Shown: positions 8,327-21,249, counted from the stretch's first letter. The stretch is 47,257 nucleotides of DNA from Lichtheimia corymbifera B2541 (GCA_000697475.1 JNEU01001141.1:1-47257); one strand, 5' to 3'. Numbers and translations: made by a program. The notes: generated from the letters alone by a model not told the origin.

Positions 8327-10725
8327 TTACTTTTTACTGCCGAACCAACCTCCACTAGTTGGTTTTCTATCATCGCCACCACGTTCGGGGATCTCTAATT
8401 TGCACATACGCCGCTTCTTGCCAGTTGTCTTATCAACAATTACATGTACACGGCCGCCATCCATGACCTCGTCGTTTTCGTTCGCCTTTGCGATCAAGTT
8501 TACTACTTTGCGTTCCACTTCGTACTTTATGCTTCGTGCACCGTAGCGTATGTTATATCCTTCAGCCAATACATCCACAACATCGGGGTCCCATGTCATA
8601 GTGATGCCATGGCGGACACGTGCTTTGTCTGCCCATCGCCGTAACTCTCGGGAGGTTATCTCACGTAGTTCATCCTCACTGAAAGGAAGGAAGAATAATA
8701 CTTCGTTGATACGACCGAGGAACTCATCGCGTTTGAAATGCTCATAAAGGATCGGATAGATTGTTCTTTCAATGAACTGCCTTGATAGAGATATCTCTCC
8801 GTCATCAACAAGCTCTCCATGCTGGTCATTGTCATTATCATCAGTGGTTGTTTCATGTGCACCAGAAGATGCTGCAGTCGCAGTGCCAGTGGTTTGTGCA
8901 TCGTTGGACACAGAAGCTTCGAGACGCAATAGTTCAGCCTCGTCGGCGATTTCATGTTGTGCAAGATTCGAAGTCATCACAAAAATTGCATCCTTACACT
9001 CCACAGTCGTTCCTTTCCCATCGGTTATACGTCCCTCATCAAATAGCTGCAGCATGATTGTAAGCACATCTGGATGAGCCTAATTTATCCATATATTAGA
9101 CTGAGCATGTATTCACGAAATTTGCCTGTTTACCTTTTCCACTTCATCCAAGAGCACAACAGCATTTGGACCTAGTTTGTAAATTAATGGAAGTGCTCAG
9201 AGATATGCTGTAAAGTAGTTAACATACACTCCTTTAATTTTTCGGTCAACTGCCCTCCTTCATCATAACCCTATACAAACGGCGATCAGCCATTTTATAA
9301 AACTGAATTACCATATCACTTACGACATAACCAGGTGGTGACCCAATGAACCGAGAAACATCATGCTAATGTGAGTATATTAGAATGGCATCCGGTGTAC
9401 ATTTCGCTTCATCCTTGAGGAAAGTCGTGGTACCTTATGCTGAAACTCGCTCATATCGATACGGATGAATCCCTTGTCCATTTGTTTTCCATGCAGGTAG
9501 CTGGCAAGAGCTACGAGAAGCTGGTAAGTATTGCGATCTAAAACATATGAGTCGATTCGTATACCTTTAGCAAGTTCGGTTTTACCAACACCAGAAGAGC
9601 CACAGAACATGAATACTAAAGGATGATCTTCATCATGCCACCCATTTTGTTTTCGACGAATGGCGCTCGCTAGTGCATGCAAAGGCCCTAATTGACCAAC
9701 AATTTTACTCTTGAGCGCATCTTCCAGAGGGTGCTTTTTGCGATATTCTTTTTCTCGCTGTAGTTGTGCTTTTCGCTGTCGTTCATCATGAGCGGCCTTG
9801 TCAGCTGGATATGACCTTTCTTTCGAGCGCAACAGACCATCTATCTCTATATTCTGCTCTCCTGTAAATCGTTCCACATAATAGAGATACTCGCGAGGAG
9901 TAAGGCCATGAGAATTGCGAGCCAAAGGGTCAGCCATGTGATCTAAAAGCAGTTTGACGATCCGTGGATTGCAGATAATAACTGCGTAATGCAAAGCCGT
10001 GTACTCTCTATAGTCACGGTACGGCAGTAGATCCTCAGAAAAGTCAACCTGACGAACATTCGCTGCTTGATGCGACCTTGGGTAGTAGTGATCCTCAAGG
10101 TTAGGATCTTATTTATCATTCGTCAATAAGCTCGTTCATATAAACCTGCTTCATTATACTTACCTGCACCTTTATCGAGCAAGAATTTGACCATGGCTTC
10201 ATTATCCTGTATCACAGCAACTTGCTGGTACGATGTAGTTAGCGGATAGAACTCTGAGAGAGCGTAGCGAGCCTTACCAATGGTGTCCAACCGTATTGAT
10301 GATACACATTTGGACTGAAATTTGGATCATCTGCAAGTCTGTTGCATGCCAATTTGAGTGTCGAGCTATAAACAAGGTACTTTTTCTACCTTTTCAACTG
10401 TCGAAAATCATTTTGCATGATAGCCTGGCAAATCTGATCGCCAGTGCCTAAGAATTTCTATGCGCTTGAGTAACTGTGTGTTTATATTGAGAGAAGCATT
10501 TAAATTACCTGGCAGCTCAAGTGCATACACATTGTGAGGGATATTATATGCCATGAAAAGTGTTGCGGTAGCCACAGTCGCCATCGTGATGACAGGTGTG
10601 AATGAACACGTCCGTTTCCGATTGCAAGTGGCAGTGTTTACGGAAACATAACGGAAGGACCTTGCTACTGGGCGTGTAGATACATATCTTGCAGCATTTT
10701 TAAACGACTGAGATACCCTGAGCAT
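8327..10725 (-). CDS. CLPB: CLPB/SKD3-type mitochondrial disaggregase (ankyrin + AAA)
   Basis: A multi-exon gene (about nine exons). The N-terminus MLRVSQSFKNAARYVSTRPV is basic, hydroxylated and free of acidic residues, so it is a likely mitochondrial presequence, followed by a hydrophobic stretch (VATATLFMAY). Ankyrin units follow (YGWTPL...MVKFLLDKGADPNLED; YTALHYAVIICNPRIVKLLL). Then comes a ClpB-type AAA module: Walker A GSSGVGKTELAK, SPPGYVGYDEGG pore loop, Walker B NAVVLLDEVEKAHPDVLTIM, sensor MTSN, and D2-small with GARS (YNIRYGARSIKYEVERKVVN). This order matches animal CLPB (SKD3), an ATP-driven disaggregase of the mitochondrial intermembrane space, and the match is close across the whole protein. 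Introns include 9511-9564 and about 9081-9134. It is divergent to BRAP. Confidence 0.9.
9511..9564 (-). other. 54-nt stop-free, in-frame intron after Walker A of CLPB
   Basis: On the coding strand it reads GTATACG...CTCGTAG. Removing it joins ELAK directly to ALASYLHGKQMDKGFIR, which lines up with the family ([20 protein letters not shown] in animal CLPB). The 54 nt are a multiple of three and contain no stop, so retention would add 18 residues next to the nucleotide-binding loop. Confidence 0.65.
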
Positions 10726-10939
10726 AGGAATATAACGTGTAAGAGATGTTCAGCGTGTTTGAGTAGGACAACGTCATTCTTAAACCGCTGGCCATCCCAA
10801 CCCTCACTTTTACGCGTAATTTCATTGGTGGATTTAGATATGCATGATGCTGTCTCTGCAGCTGCCCTTACCTCTGGCTGCAACTTATCAAGCTCAGCAA
10901 TTTTTCGTTCTTCCATAAGATACTCCCACATAATAACGC
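10726..10939. promoter_or_regulatory. Divergent CLPB / BRAP intergenic promoter region
   Basis: Only 214 bp separate the two start codons, so the genes are likely to share a bidirectional promoter. No TATA box was identified. A 110-residue minus-strand frame (10665-10997) also runs through it. Confidence 0.5.
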
Positions 10940-12704
10940 ATGCGAAGCAATGACACCTCGCAAATTGACGTCTCTCCAATAGGCGTACTTTTTCCAATCG
11001 CAGCCGAATCGGAACCTCATCGTGCTGTGCTGCGTCTATATAGCAATATAACCGAAGCTACCATAAGCACCGATCAGGACAGGCTTTCCGGCAGCAATAC
11101 CTTTATTTGCGAAGATATCATCACATGTACCACCGATATACCTTCGTATTATTCGATATTGGACTTGCTCAACTTTGTGTGTCCAGTCGATATCTTCGTG
11201 AAACACTATTGGATCATACGGTATAACGTTCTAGGAATAATATCCGTGGATGACGTACTCAAATGCATAATATTAGCGATCAGAGTTCGACCACTTGTAC
11301 GTTGCTGATGAAGTTTCGCAATTTGGAAGCTGCTCGTGAATACTATTGGCAATATAGCAATCGTCCGTTTACTTCGATGGAGGTAATATGACGAGTGCTC
11401 ACGATGAAATACCTATATCTCATTATAATCAGCCCGATGTTTGCCAAGTCCTATTTATCGACTCAATAGAAGCTAATACTGGTTTTTTGGCCCCTTTCTC
11501 GATTCCTTTTCTGCCTACACCGCAATACGACGTGGATACAGCGCCGACTTGTCCAGTTTGTTTAGAGGCCATGGATGAGCGTATCAGCAGTCTGCTGACT
11601 ATTCTTTGTCAACATACATTTCATTATTATTGCCTTTCAAAATGGGGTGATGGAAGGTATGCTTTAATGACACAACGGGTGTATTATATGCTAATGGATA
11701 TTTAAGTTGTCCAGTATGTCGATATTCGCAAATCTCTACAGCCCGTGTTCCTTCTATGCCTTCTACTGATCAGCGTAGCTCGCTTGCATCAGACCTTACT
11801 CGTTGTGCTGATTGTGGCTCTCCGAAATCTCTATGGATCTGCTTGATATGTGGGCATGCAGGATGCAAAGATGATGGCTTAAACCATGCCGCACTTCATT
11901 ATAAAGATACAAGTCATCCGTATGCATTAGAAATAGAGACGCAACGTGTTTGGGACTACGTCGGTGATGGGTATGCAAAATATAGTAACCATGAGAAAGT
12001 GATCACTGACTCCTCTTTCAAAGCTATGTCCACAGGTTAATACAGAACATGGTGGATGGAAAGATCGTTGAACTCTCAAATAGCGATGAAGATACAATCC
12101 CAGAAGTATGTAAACTCATCGGCTCAGTCGTCTAAGTTCTAAAACACAAATATCTAGGATAAGATGGAGAGCTTATCTTTGGAATTTTCATCCTTGTTAA
12201 CAACAAAACTCGATTCGCAGCGCATATATTATGAAGATTTATTGGACAGGCTGACCACTCAACTTTCCGTACATTCTAACCAGGTGAAAAGTTTATTGAA
12301 GGAGTTCCATGCAAGCAAATGCATGAATGAGAATATTATATCTCGTAACTGCGAGAAATCTGAGCGTGCAAGAAAGGCAGTTGCTCAGAAGAACACATTG
12401 GAGCGTCAAACGGAACAATATGCTATCAGGAATGAAACTCATAAGCTTGATTTGACAGCAGAAAAAAAGGTTTGTATATCACTATAGGCGCGTATAAGGA
12501 TACTAAATGACTGCACAGTTAACAACTGAACTACTATCGGAGAGTGAGACACTACGAAGCAAGCTACTCGAAAAAAAGAATGCTGTCAGGGAGCTTTGTG
12601 ATCAAATTCGCGATCTTACGTTTTTTCTTGAAGCACGAGATAAAGTCCAAAAACAACCAGAACTAAAAGGAGGCGATATCGGCACCAACTGTCATAATCG
12701 GTAG
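10940..12704 (+). CDS. ETP1: BRAP2/ETP1-type RING and UBP-zinc-finger E3 ligase
   Basis: A multi-exon gene. Domains in order: an N-terminal BRAP2 (RRM-like) domain ([14 protein letters not shown]...CTLLMKFRN...[10 protein letters not shown]), a RING-H2 finger completed across an intron ([10 protein letters not shown]...[25 protein letters not shown]), a UBP-type zinc finger ([20 protein letters not shown]...[19 protein letters not shown]) and a long C-terminal coiled coil. Introns fall at about 11220-11270, 11383-11430, 11656-11704, 11968-12034, 12107-12163 and 12470-12524; each restores the frame. Human BRAP tunes Ras/MAPK signalling and yeast Etp1 acts in the ethanol response. The start at 10940 is the first ATG in frame but is not proven. 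Confidence 0.88.
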
Positions 12705-13030
12705 ATAAGGAAAATAAAGTTAGAATACTAGCCTTCCATCAAGGAGATGTGTTAGATATCGAGTAAAGCTACTACAATAAATATGATCTGATTTACTTAA
12801 AAACCGGTTGCTGATGAGTGTCAACGCCTGTTTCCCATAGGATGATGATGGGATTGTGTAGTGTGGTACGAAGCACCCGCTGTTAAAGCGTCGTGTCTTG
12901 AGATAGGGCAGTAATAAGACTAAATGGATTCCATAAGGCCGGGTAAGATTTATTAAAAGCTTTATATTCTATGACGGTGATGCCGACACCGAAGGCATCG
13001 AGAATAAAATTGAATTTTAGCAAATCTTTG
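12705..13030. other. Convergent spacer between BRAP and DOHH
   Basis: 326 bp of AT-rich sequence between two 3' ends. Nothing beyond presumed polyadenylation regions was seen. Confidence 0.5.
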
Positions 13031-14269
13031 TTATTGCAATTTAAGGGAGTGCATATTATCCTTGTTTTGAGTTTCTAGGCCGTTTGCATATTGAAATTCA
13101 CCACTTGATTCAAAGTTTGAGTACGCTATTTGTAGCAGCTGTGGTAGCAAAGTCACTCACCTAGTCTCATACTCGTACATGTCAAGTGCAACCATGCAGC
13201 TTTCTCGTACTACTCGCTCGTCGTCCTTGCTATATTCGAGCAGCGTCTGAAGCACTTCTGGTGTGGCAATCGATCCAAGGGCTTCAGCAGCTTCGTGACG
13301 CACCATATATTGTTCGCTAGAGTCCTTCAATGTCTCGGTCAGTGCTGGTACAGATGCTGGATGCTGGAGCTGTCCAAAAACATAGGCAACTACGGAAAAA
13401 ACCATTCATCATCAACTACCATGTAACTCCAAAACCGACGTATTACACCCTTAAATACCTTCATGTCGAAAGAGAGCTTGAGTGCGAAAATAATAATTAG
13501 AAATTAACCATATGACATTGAGTCTGAAGTGCTTACCGCTCTTATCTTTCAATCCTTTAGCCAACTGTTCAACCGCCTCGGCATTTCCAATTTCGCGTAA
13601 ACCGAACATAGCACGATATCTCTTGAAAAGGGGAAGACTAGTGTCAACAAGCTGTTCTCCAAGTTCTTTAACGGACAGTGTCGTGGCTGGCGGTGCAGGA
13701 TCCACAGAATTGTATAAGCTCTTGTTCGCTTCCCTCTCAGCCACATTCTTCGGGTCGTGGTCATAGCGAATCTTGTCAATCGCCAAAACGCAAGTTTCTG
13801 CTACCGACTCACTGGCATCATCCAGATACTTTTCAAGGACAGGAATCGATTCCTTTGAACCAATAGCACCCATTGCTTCGGCCGCCTTGTGTTTAATTTA
13901 GTATCGTCTAACTCAATGTTGATGATCTACAGTAGTTACCTCATGTCGCACCATTTCGTCTTCGTTCATATCTCCCAAAACCCGACTCAATACATCGTTT
14001 GCACTCGGATTACCTATCTGGCCAAGGCAATAAGCCAATTCATGTTTAAGCAGAGCTGATTCATCGCTTAAGGCTACAGTATCCGGAGTTAGCGAATTAC
14101 AACCCTAGTATCGTCCCAAGTTCGACCAACCTTTTGCGATGATATCAATTGATCGTGAATCAGCAATGTTCTTAAGGGTGAAAAGCGCACGGAAACGCTC
14201 TGCGAGAGGCGTTTTCCCGGATACATTGCAAAGAGTTGCTTCTAAATAATCGTAGTCTACTTCAACCAT
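13031..14269 (-). CDS. DOHH: Deoxyhypusine hydroxylase (HEAT-repeat di-iron enzyme)
   Basis: This enzyme completes hypusine formation on eIF5A by hydroxylating deoxyhypusine. It is visible as HEAT repeats with paired His-Glu metal ligands, e.g. [17 protein letters not shown] and [19 protein letters not shown], plus a first-half HE in [18 protein letters not shown]. The start [13 protein letters not shown] at 14269 gives the usual N-terminus. About six short introns. The frame ending in a TGA at 13157 is not the real end: ACTAG/GTGAGT is a strong donor, and joining to 13103 gives [18 protein letters not shown] and a TAA at 13031, which matches the family's conserved EFQYA tail. Yeast counterpart: LIA1. 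Divergent to APC8. Confidence 0.92.
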
Positions 14270-15004
14270 TGGTAAGGAACTCAAAAAAGTCGAGTATGGG
14301 TATCCGAAGTTAACCTCAAAAAAGTTTTATAGGTTGGCGGAAAGAATCAACTCATCGGAGTCCCATTTGGCACCATTGTGTTTCATGCATGGCATCGTAT
14401 CACTTGCATAAAGAGTATGCCAACCTCACTTGCCTCTAACAAGTATCCTTTGAGGGAGATACAATTGTTTATGCTGCTTTGGATATTAAGCCGACTCAAG
14501 GATAGAACGAGGTAGGTTTAGATGATAGATCTTTCGAATATGCTTGTTCAAATATATCTAGTTTGTGATGAGCTGATAGATTGTTGAGGTTCCTTCATCA
14601 GTAATTCCTCAGCTCTCTTTAAAAGGAACTTTGCTTCATGCGTAAATCAGTATTCGAGATGAACAGGTTGACAATACCCATTATTTATTATCATCACACT
14701 ATGACGCCCATCTGTTATCACGAAGCGGAAATTGGGATCGAAATATTCACCGCCAAGGTCAGGGCAATAAAATGATTCGTATCAGCTCGTCAAGTGCTCC
14801 CAGTCTACACCGTCATTTATTTATATACATTATCAATCCATATACAGGTTTCAGAATAAATTGATGGAGCATGTTCAGTTTGACCTGCTGGATAGGGTAG
14901 GCAATTGGGACGTCGGGAGTTCAAGTGAATTTCCAGCAAGCGGCTACAAAGAGGCGAATTTCTAATGTGGTCCCTCTCCGCAACCTACTCGAAAAAGACA
15001 CGAC
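14270..15004. promoter_or_regulatory. Divergent DOHH / APC8 intergenic region
   Basis: 735 bp between the two start codons, presumably holding both promoters. No ORF or known motif could be assigned. Confidence 0.4.
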
Positions 15005-17311
15005 ATGCAGCGATCGGATTCCGAGATCATATGTTTTAAGACACATCTGCAGCAAGCTTTATTAATATGTTCTGATCGTTGTTTGTATATCTCGAGCAAA
15101 TGGTAAAAGAGGAATCAAAGCCTTGTATCCCTATTCACTTTATCGCTTGTACAGGGCCGCAGAAATACTTGATGGCATAGACGACAGACATCTGAATCAA
15201 GACTCCAGCTATACACAGAATGCCGATAATGCCACCTCGATCGCGACATACTCAACAAGTTACGAGTCGTCGCTTCCTGCTTTGACAGAAAAGGAGTACA
15301 ACAAGTATCAATATGCGAAAGCATTGTTCCAAATGCGTCAATACGACAACGTGGCGTTCATTCTCAGCAACTACACGCATCCGAAGCTGATGTTTCTGAA
15401 GCTTTATGCAAAATATCTGGTACTTATCAAAGCCAATATAAGAGATAACTTCTGTTGAATTCTCATTTTTATCGTAGGCTGGAGAGAAACGGAAGGAGGA
15501 ACATACGCAAGATATACTCGGTTTGTTTGGATGTACAAATCAAAGTCAATGGTTCTCACTTTTCGTAATCAGGTGCCTCGGAAACTTCATTGGCTGAAAA
15601 TACAGAATTGAATTCGCTTTACGAAGAGCTTCACGATCTCCATGATAAAAAGAAATTGGATGCTTTTGGACTCTATTTGTAAGTAGTCTTTATAAACAGT
15701 GAAACGAGAAATTGACCAACTTGAGCAGGTATGGGATTGTTCTCCGCAAGTGCAAACTCGACAAGTTGGCAGCATCAGCACTTCTGGAATCAGTGAATCA
15801 ATATGAATACAATTGGTCAGCATGGATGGAACTCGGGTCCCTTGCCACGACTAGGAAAAATGTAAGTCCAACATTTCAAGTACAAGCATGAATGCATTAC
15901 TTACAGTGCAGCAAAAAAAAGTTTCTCGATCTACAAGCTACGCTTGCAAAGCAGATGAAGGACAGCATCATGAAAGATTTATTCCTTGCGCGCCTTGCCC
16001 TAGAAATGCATTTGCCATCAGACACATTTTGGGAGTTAATGAGGCCGCTGGCAGGATGTTTCCCGAACAGTATATATATTAAATCACAGCTTGCAGCTGC
16101 ATGCTACGATATGTTTGGTAAGTGCTAAATGAATCCTCGTATATTACTCTTTTTAATTTTTGTGATAGACTACAATGAAGCTGAAGCCCTTTTTGACGAG
16201 ATGCGCAAGGAACAGCCCTATCGAATTGAGGATATGGATATATATTCCAATCTCTTATACTTGCAAGATTCGCGACATAAACTGAGCTTGCTTGCTCATG
16301 ACTGTGTACGGATTGATCGATATCGACCTGAAACCTGCTGTATAGTTGGTACGTCTATTATACAACATAAAAAAAGAAACCTAATCAACCGCTTTTAGCA
16401 AACTATTACAGTATCACACGTGAAATTGCAGAATCTGTGGAGTACTTTAAGCGTGCTTTAAAGCTTGATCGCAACTATCATCTTGCTTGGACTCTTCTTG
16501 GACACGATTATATCGAGATGAAAAATACCAACGCTGCTATCGAATGTTATCGGCGGGCAATAAGTATGGCGTAATTGGAAGCGAAGCTCCGTGATGGATA
16601 CTAAACAAAACCTTATATGCTAGATGTGAATAGTCGAGATTACCGTGCTTGGTATGGATTGGGACAAGCATACGAGATCCTCAGTCTTCCTTATTATGCG
16701 ACTTATTACTACAAGAAGGCGACTGAATTAAGGTAACTATTTATATCAAGTGGTGCAATAATACAAGCCATTAACAATCAATTCTAAAAAGACCCTACGA
16801 TGCCCGCATGTGGAAAGCTCTTGGAGCATGCTACGCAATCCTACAGGAAGATCAGGATGCTGCTGGATGTTATACTAGGGCGGCCGAATGTGACAATGAA
16901 GGAAAACACGGTGTTTTGATTCAATTAGCACGGGTGTTTGACAAGATGGGAAAGAAAGCTATGGCATCACAGTATTTCAAGCGGGCATTCGAAAAGTATC
17001 AGGAAGTGGGGGCAAGTACATTCTGGAAATCACGTCGCCATGTTTGATTGTGCTCATTTAAAACTCATTTTTAGCACTACAAAGAAGAAGTTGCAGAAGC
17101 GGCGCTTTTCCTGGCAAGAGAGAATGCAATGCTTTGTAAATGGGACGAGGCCGAAAAGTATGCCAAAGTCGCTCAAGATTACAAGTATCCTGTAGGTAGT
17201 CGCATTGCAGTAACAATACGCGAATGACATGTTCTAATAACTATCTATTAGTATTATGATGATAGCAAGTCATTGCTTGATGAAATACGGATAAAACAGG
17301 CGTCCATGTAG
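15005..17311 (+). CDS. CDC23: Anaphase-promoting complex subunit APC8/CDC23
   Basis: A scaffold TPR protein of the APC/C ubiquitin ligase, which drives the metaphase-anaphase transition. Exon 1 starts [20 protein letters not shown]. The intron at 15103-15154 joins CLYISSKW to [10 protein letters not shown], the classic APC8 N-terminus. The centre has [32 protein letters not shown] and the repeat array: [70 protein letters not shown]. It ends [15 protein letters not shown]. There are about a dozen short introns. Total length is near 580 residues, normal for the family. Confidence 0.93.
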
Positions 17312-17584
17312 ATTCCTCCTAGCTAATATGATATCTCTTGATTAATACCATGTACAAGTGGATGTTAAAAAACGTCATGATGCCCAAGTGGCAATATCGC
17401 ATACCTGCAATTGTATAGGCTCCTTTTAAAAGCCTTCAAAGAAGGCAATAAAAATTTAATGCTCGCATAATACAGATGCATGATATAAAATCCAGCTTCA
17501 GGAACCGGAGAGCCAATAGCTCCGCTTGTAACCTCCTGGGGCGATTGTACTTTTCGAGCTGTTCCTTGTTCAATAGCAACTGAT

Positions 17585-20477
17585 ATGGCCTATTCACGAT
17601 CACCGCCACAATCCATGTCATCCCACGATGATTGGGCCTCGACACCACCAAACCGGTCATACTCGAGCTCATCTCGTTCTACCGGTCACCAATCTGGGAC
17701 ACACTCAACAGTTTCAGCTTCTGGGCGGGCTCACTCTGGAAATACTGCTGCTTACGAGACAGCAGCGAGGACTTATTATGTGGAACTGAAGAAATTCTTG
17801 GTATCCCTCTTAGCCAAAGGTATGACTCGACCAAAATGATTTGATCTATTTGATAATGTTGTCGTCGTATATAGAGGCAAGCGAGGGTGTTCCTCCGCAA
17901 CGCGTTTCTGCACGCCAAAAACTCTCAAGGCTCAACGCTTTGCAATTTCATGAACTTGCAATGGATGTGTATGATGAGATGATGCGAAGGATTGCGGAAG
18001 ACAAGCAAGGTATAACTACATTGAGGTTTTGTTTATATTACAAAAAAAGCTTAAATGTGGAAATAGTGCCATTCCTAGCGGTTCGTGAAGAATTTCATCC
18101 GAGACGCAATCAAGCAAGACAAAAGCTCGCTACACTTCCGAGTTCACGGTTCAAGGATTTAGCAAGTGATGTGTATCATGAAATTGCTCGTAGATATAAC
18201 TATGTTCTGGAATCAGATGTAAGTAGTACAATAATCAATTGGGTTTCTCGTCCCGGTGCTGCTTGCTGATTTGATTTGTAGGGCACCAATAGGCCCCCGG
18301 TTCCCCCAGTTCCGAATATCAACAAGCATGAATCTCCAGCCAGCAAACCCCAAGCCAGTCAATCGACAAATATTATACCTGTTAAAGGAACGATCAACGT
18401 GGAGACGGTTATGCTTACTGATGAAGAAAAAGAGTATTCAAGCACAAGGAATATCGCTGAAGATGCATCGATGAATAATTCAAGCGACGTTCACCATGAG
18501 CAGCCGTCGAGATCACCTCCGAAACCATCCATGACCGCAGCTACGAATGGGCATTTAAGCAGTGGGAGCGCATCTGGAAGTGAGAGCAATTTCCAGTCAC
18601 TTGATAGTTTAATGGCGGATTTGGGAAACATGGTGTCCAACAAAACGCCTACCAGCGCAAACAACGAAAGTAATAAGGGACTAGGCGATAAGGTATATGA
18701 CACATAAGATTTAAAGTGTTTATCTAACACGTTGTAAAGGCAACAGACATTCTGGAAAAAGTACGGGCCGACTATGAACATCAACTCGCAAGTGCTACAA
18801 AACGATGTCGTCAACTTGAGGATGAAGTTATGGTACGAATTAACAACGAAAAAGTATATCCTATTGCTAATGCTACATTTGGCAGACCTTGCGAGAAAAA
18901 CGTAATCAAGAGAGCTCAGATGGTGACAATGGTCAGGTACAAAAAGTATGGATAACAAAAACACACGTGAAACCGCTTTGGTTGTAACATATCCTGATCA
19001 ATTTATAGCTGCAATCTCGTTTGAGACAACTACAGGAAGAGTACAATCGCCTGGATGATCAGCATCGACAGCTCCAAGTAGACTACAACCATCAGCAGAA
19101 TGTAAGGTGATGGTTTAACTTGCAGATCCCAAGCTAATATTCTCCTCTAGGCAATAGAGGGTGTACGAGAAGAAATCAGTCATTTGCTTGAACAAACCAA
19201 GCTTTTATCATCCAAAAACAATGATCTACAAGCTGTCGCAGAAGTAGCAGAAGATCGGGCACGGCAACTGAACCTGGAGGTATGCTTGTACCATAACGAA
19301 AGACTAAACAGCTCTTAATCGATATCTACAGGTTAAAGAGTGGAAAAGCAAATACGAGAAGTGCCGGATGGAGCTACGTACAATAAAGGGTAAATATATA
19401 TATATAGCATATCAAGAGAAGTGATATTTAACCGTAGTATACAGCGACGTCTTTTGAACGACCTGTTTTATCAAAGCAGAGTGCACTTGAAAGCGAATTT
19501 TTGCAGCCAACGGACGAAGGAGTGATCTCCCATGCCAATATCATCTCGTATCAAACGTCTATCGACGAATTATTGCAAACGGCAAGGTACTGTGCAAAGA
19601 AAATCGAGGAATTCATGTCCGTCAAGCTAACAATATATTACCAAAAGGTCAAGCAAGCCATCTGATGTTCTTTTTGTCATGCAAAGCATCGTCCTGACCT
19701 GCAAGCTGATAACAGAGCAGGTTGAATCTTGTGAAAACAGCAGCCGTTCGACTGTGGTGACTTCAGAAAAGTTGATCTCGCTGAAGAGTCAGTTTTCGAC
19801 GGCATTATCAAATTTGCTGACCGCCGCGAAAAATCATGCACGGGGTATGGGAATTAGTCCCGTGAGTCTTTTGGATGCAGCAGCAGGTCATTTAACGGCA
19901 GTTGTTGTCGATCTCGCCAAAACGCTGGGTATAATGAAAGATAGTAGAACGTCGCAAGAATATGAAACCATAGCTTTTGACAAAGGCCTTTCCGATCAAA
20001 ATGCTGCTTTATCCAAGGAAGAAGCAATTGGCAACTTATCAGAATTATCGGTTTGTATCTTTTTCAAAAGAATCTTTATAACAGTTTATTCATGATGTTT
20101 CGATGTAGGCATACTTGAAAACGGAGACAGATCACATCGTGAAGATCATACAAAAATTGCTCACTGCGTTGCGTTCACCTGACGAAGGGAAGAGTGTGGC
20201 CGAAATCATCACTGCTATCGTCACCATTGTAACAGATGTCATGGAAATTTGCGAAAGTACATTTGACGCTCCCGAATTTCCACAACGACAGCAGACAGCC
20301 TCAGTATTGTCCAATCTCCTACATTCCAAAGAAACTCTGCTCTATATCCGGGACAACTCTTTCAGTCAATCACCTGAATCTGCAAGTGCAGCTGCTAAAA
20401 GAGACTTGGCTAAAGAAGCATATGAAATAGCCAAATTTACCAAGGAGCTCATTACTATCTGCGACAACTTATCTTAG
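17585..20477 (+). CDS. SPA2: SPA2-like polarity scaffold with two Spa2-homology (GIT-SHD) repeats
   Basis: Spa2 is a polarisome scaffold at hyphal tips and septa that binds formins and MAPK kinases. The Ser-rich start MAYSRSPPQSMSSHDDWAST is followed by YYVELKKFLVSLLAKE. Two SHD repeats come next: ARQKLSRLNALQFHELAMDV-YDEMMRR and ARQKLATLPSSRFKDLASDV-YHEIARR, separated by an intron (donor at about 18010). Introns at 17820-17876 and elsewhere restore the frame. A low-complexity linker, a central coiled coil (about 18740-19390, in several small exons) and a C-terminal helical region (19679-20477) follow, as in Spa2/GIT proteins. The C-terminal exon boundaries are the least certain part. It starts 273 bp after APC8 ends. 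Confidence 0.82.
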
Positions 20478-21249
20478 AAAGCAGGCGAACTGATAATCGC
20501 ACACTCAAGAATCGGGCTCGGCTTATCGGCGGGATCCCAGCCGAGCTTACTTTCGAACTATGACAATTCCCTGTCCGGTGAAAGATAGTAACGATTAGCA
20601 ATTATTCTCCAACTTTGTAGTAAACTGATTTTGTATATGTATTAAATATCAAGGAATTGTTCTAGCTTGGACATGAAAGAAAGTAAACAATGGCTTGAAG
20701 TGTACCTGGTATTTGCTTTTCAACTTTCCACAATTTCAGGTAAAGTAGCCCCGTTTTGGCGCTCTGCAATTCGACATATAGGGTTTAATCGTCAAGTCTG
20801 TGCCACCATAGCTCCGCTTGTGTCACAGATATCACTGATGCTAGCGATCGTTGTTCTGCAGTAACACACGTCAAGTTTCCAATGGCGGCAATTTGTTGCA
20901 ACCGTTTACGCGGTAGATCATGTTTCATTTGAAGTGTGATCCATATCATAGAGTACTCATGAGAACCTCATAACCCTCAAAAGATTTTTCGCTAACCAGA
21001 GTAAGATTATGGGTGCAGGTGAGCTACACCTGTTGATCATCTACCAACATGTTGCAGAACAGGGATTTCATCAAATGCGGAGAGTGGCAATGTCGGAACA
21101 ACATTATCGGCCAACAGATATAAAACGGCATTTTCCCTCCTCTTCCTTTTTTTCTTTTCAGTTCCTTGTTTCTTTTTCCTTTTCTTTTACCTTACTCGCA
21201 CTATCATCATCTTTACCTTGTATTATAGAGTCAGTTACGATAATTGTTA
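20478..21249. promoter_or_regulatory. SPA2-NHA1 spacer with a pyrimidine-rich tract
   Basis: 772 bp without a supported gene. A C/T-rich tract lies at about 21136-21192, 60-110 bp before the NHA1 start, which is the usual place for transcription starts in fungal promoters. The two short frames in it (20667-20864 and 21009-21260) do not look like proteins. Confidence 0.5.

Noticed and set aside
17436..17672. 78-aa minus-strand frame before SPA2
   Set aside because: It overlaps the real SPA2 first exon and has no features of its own.
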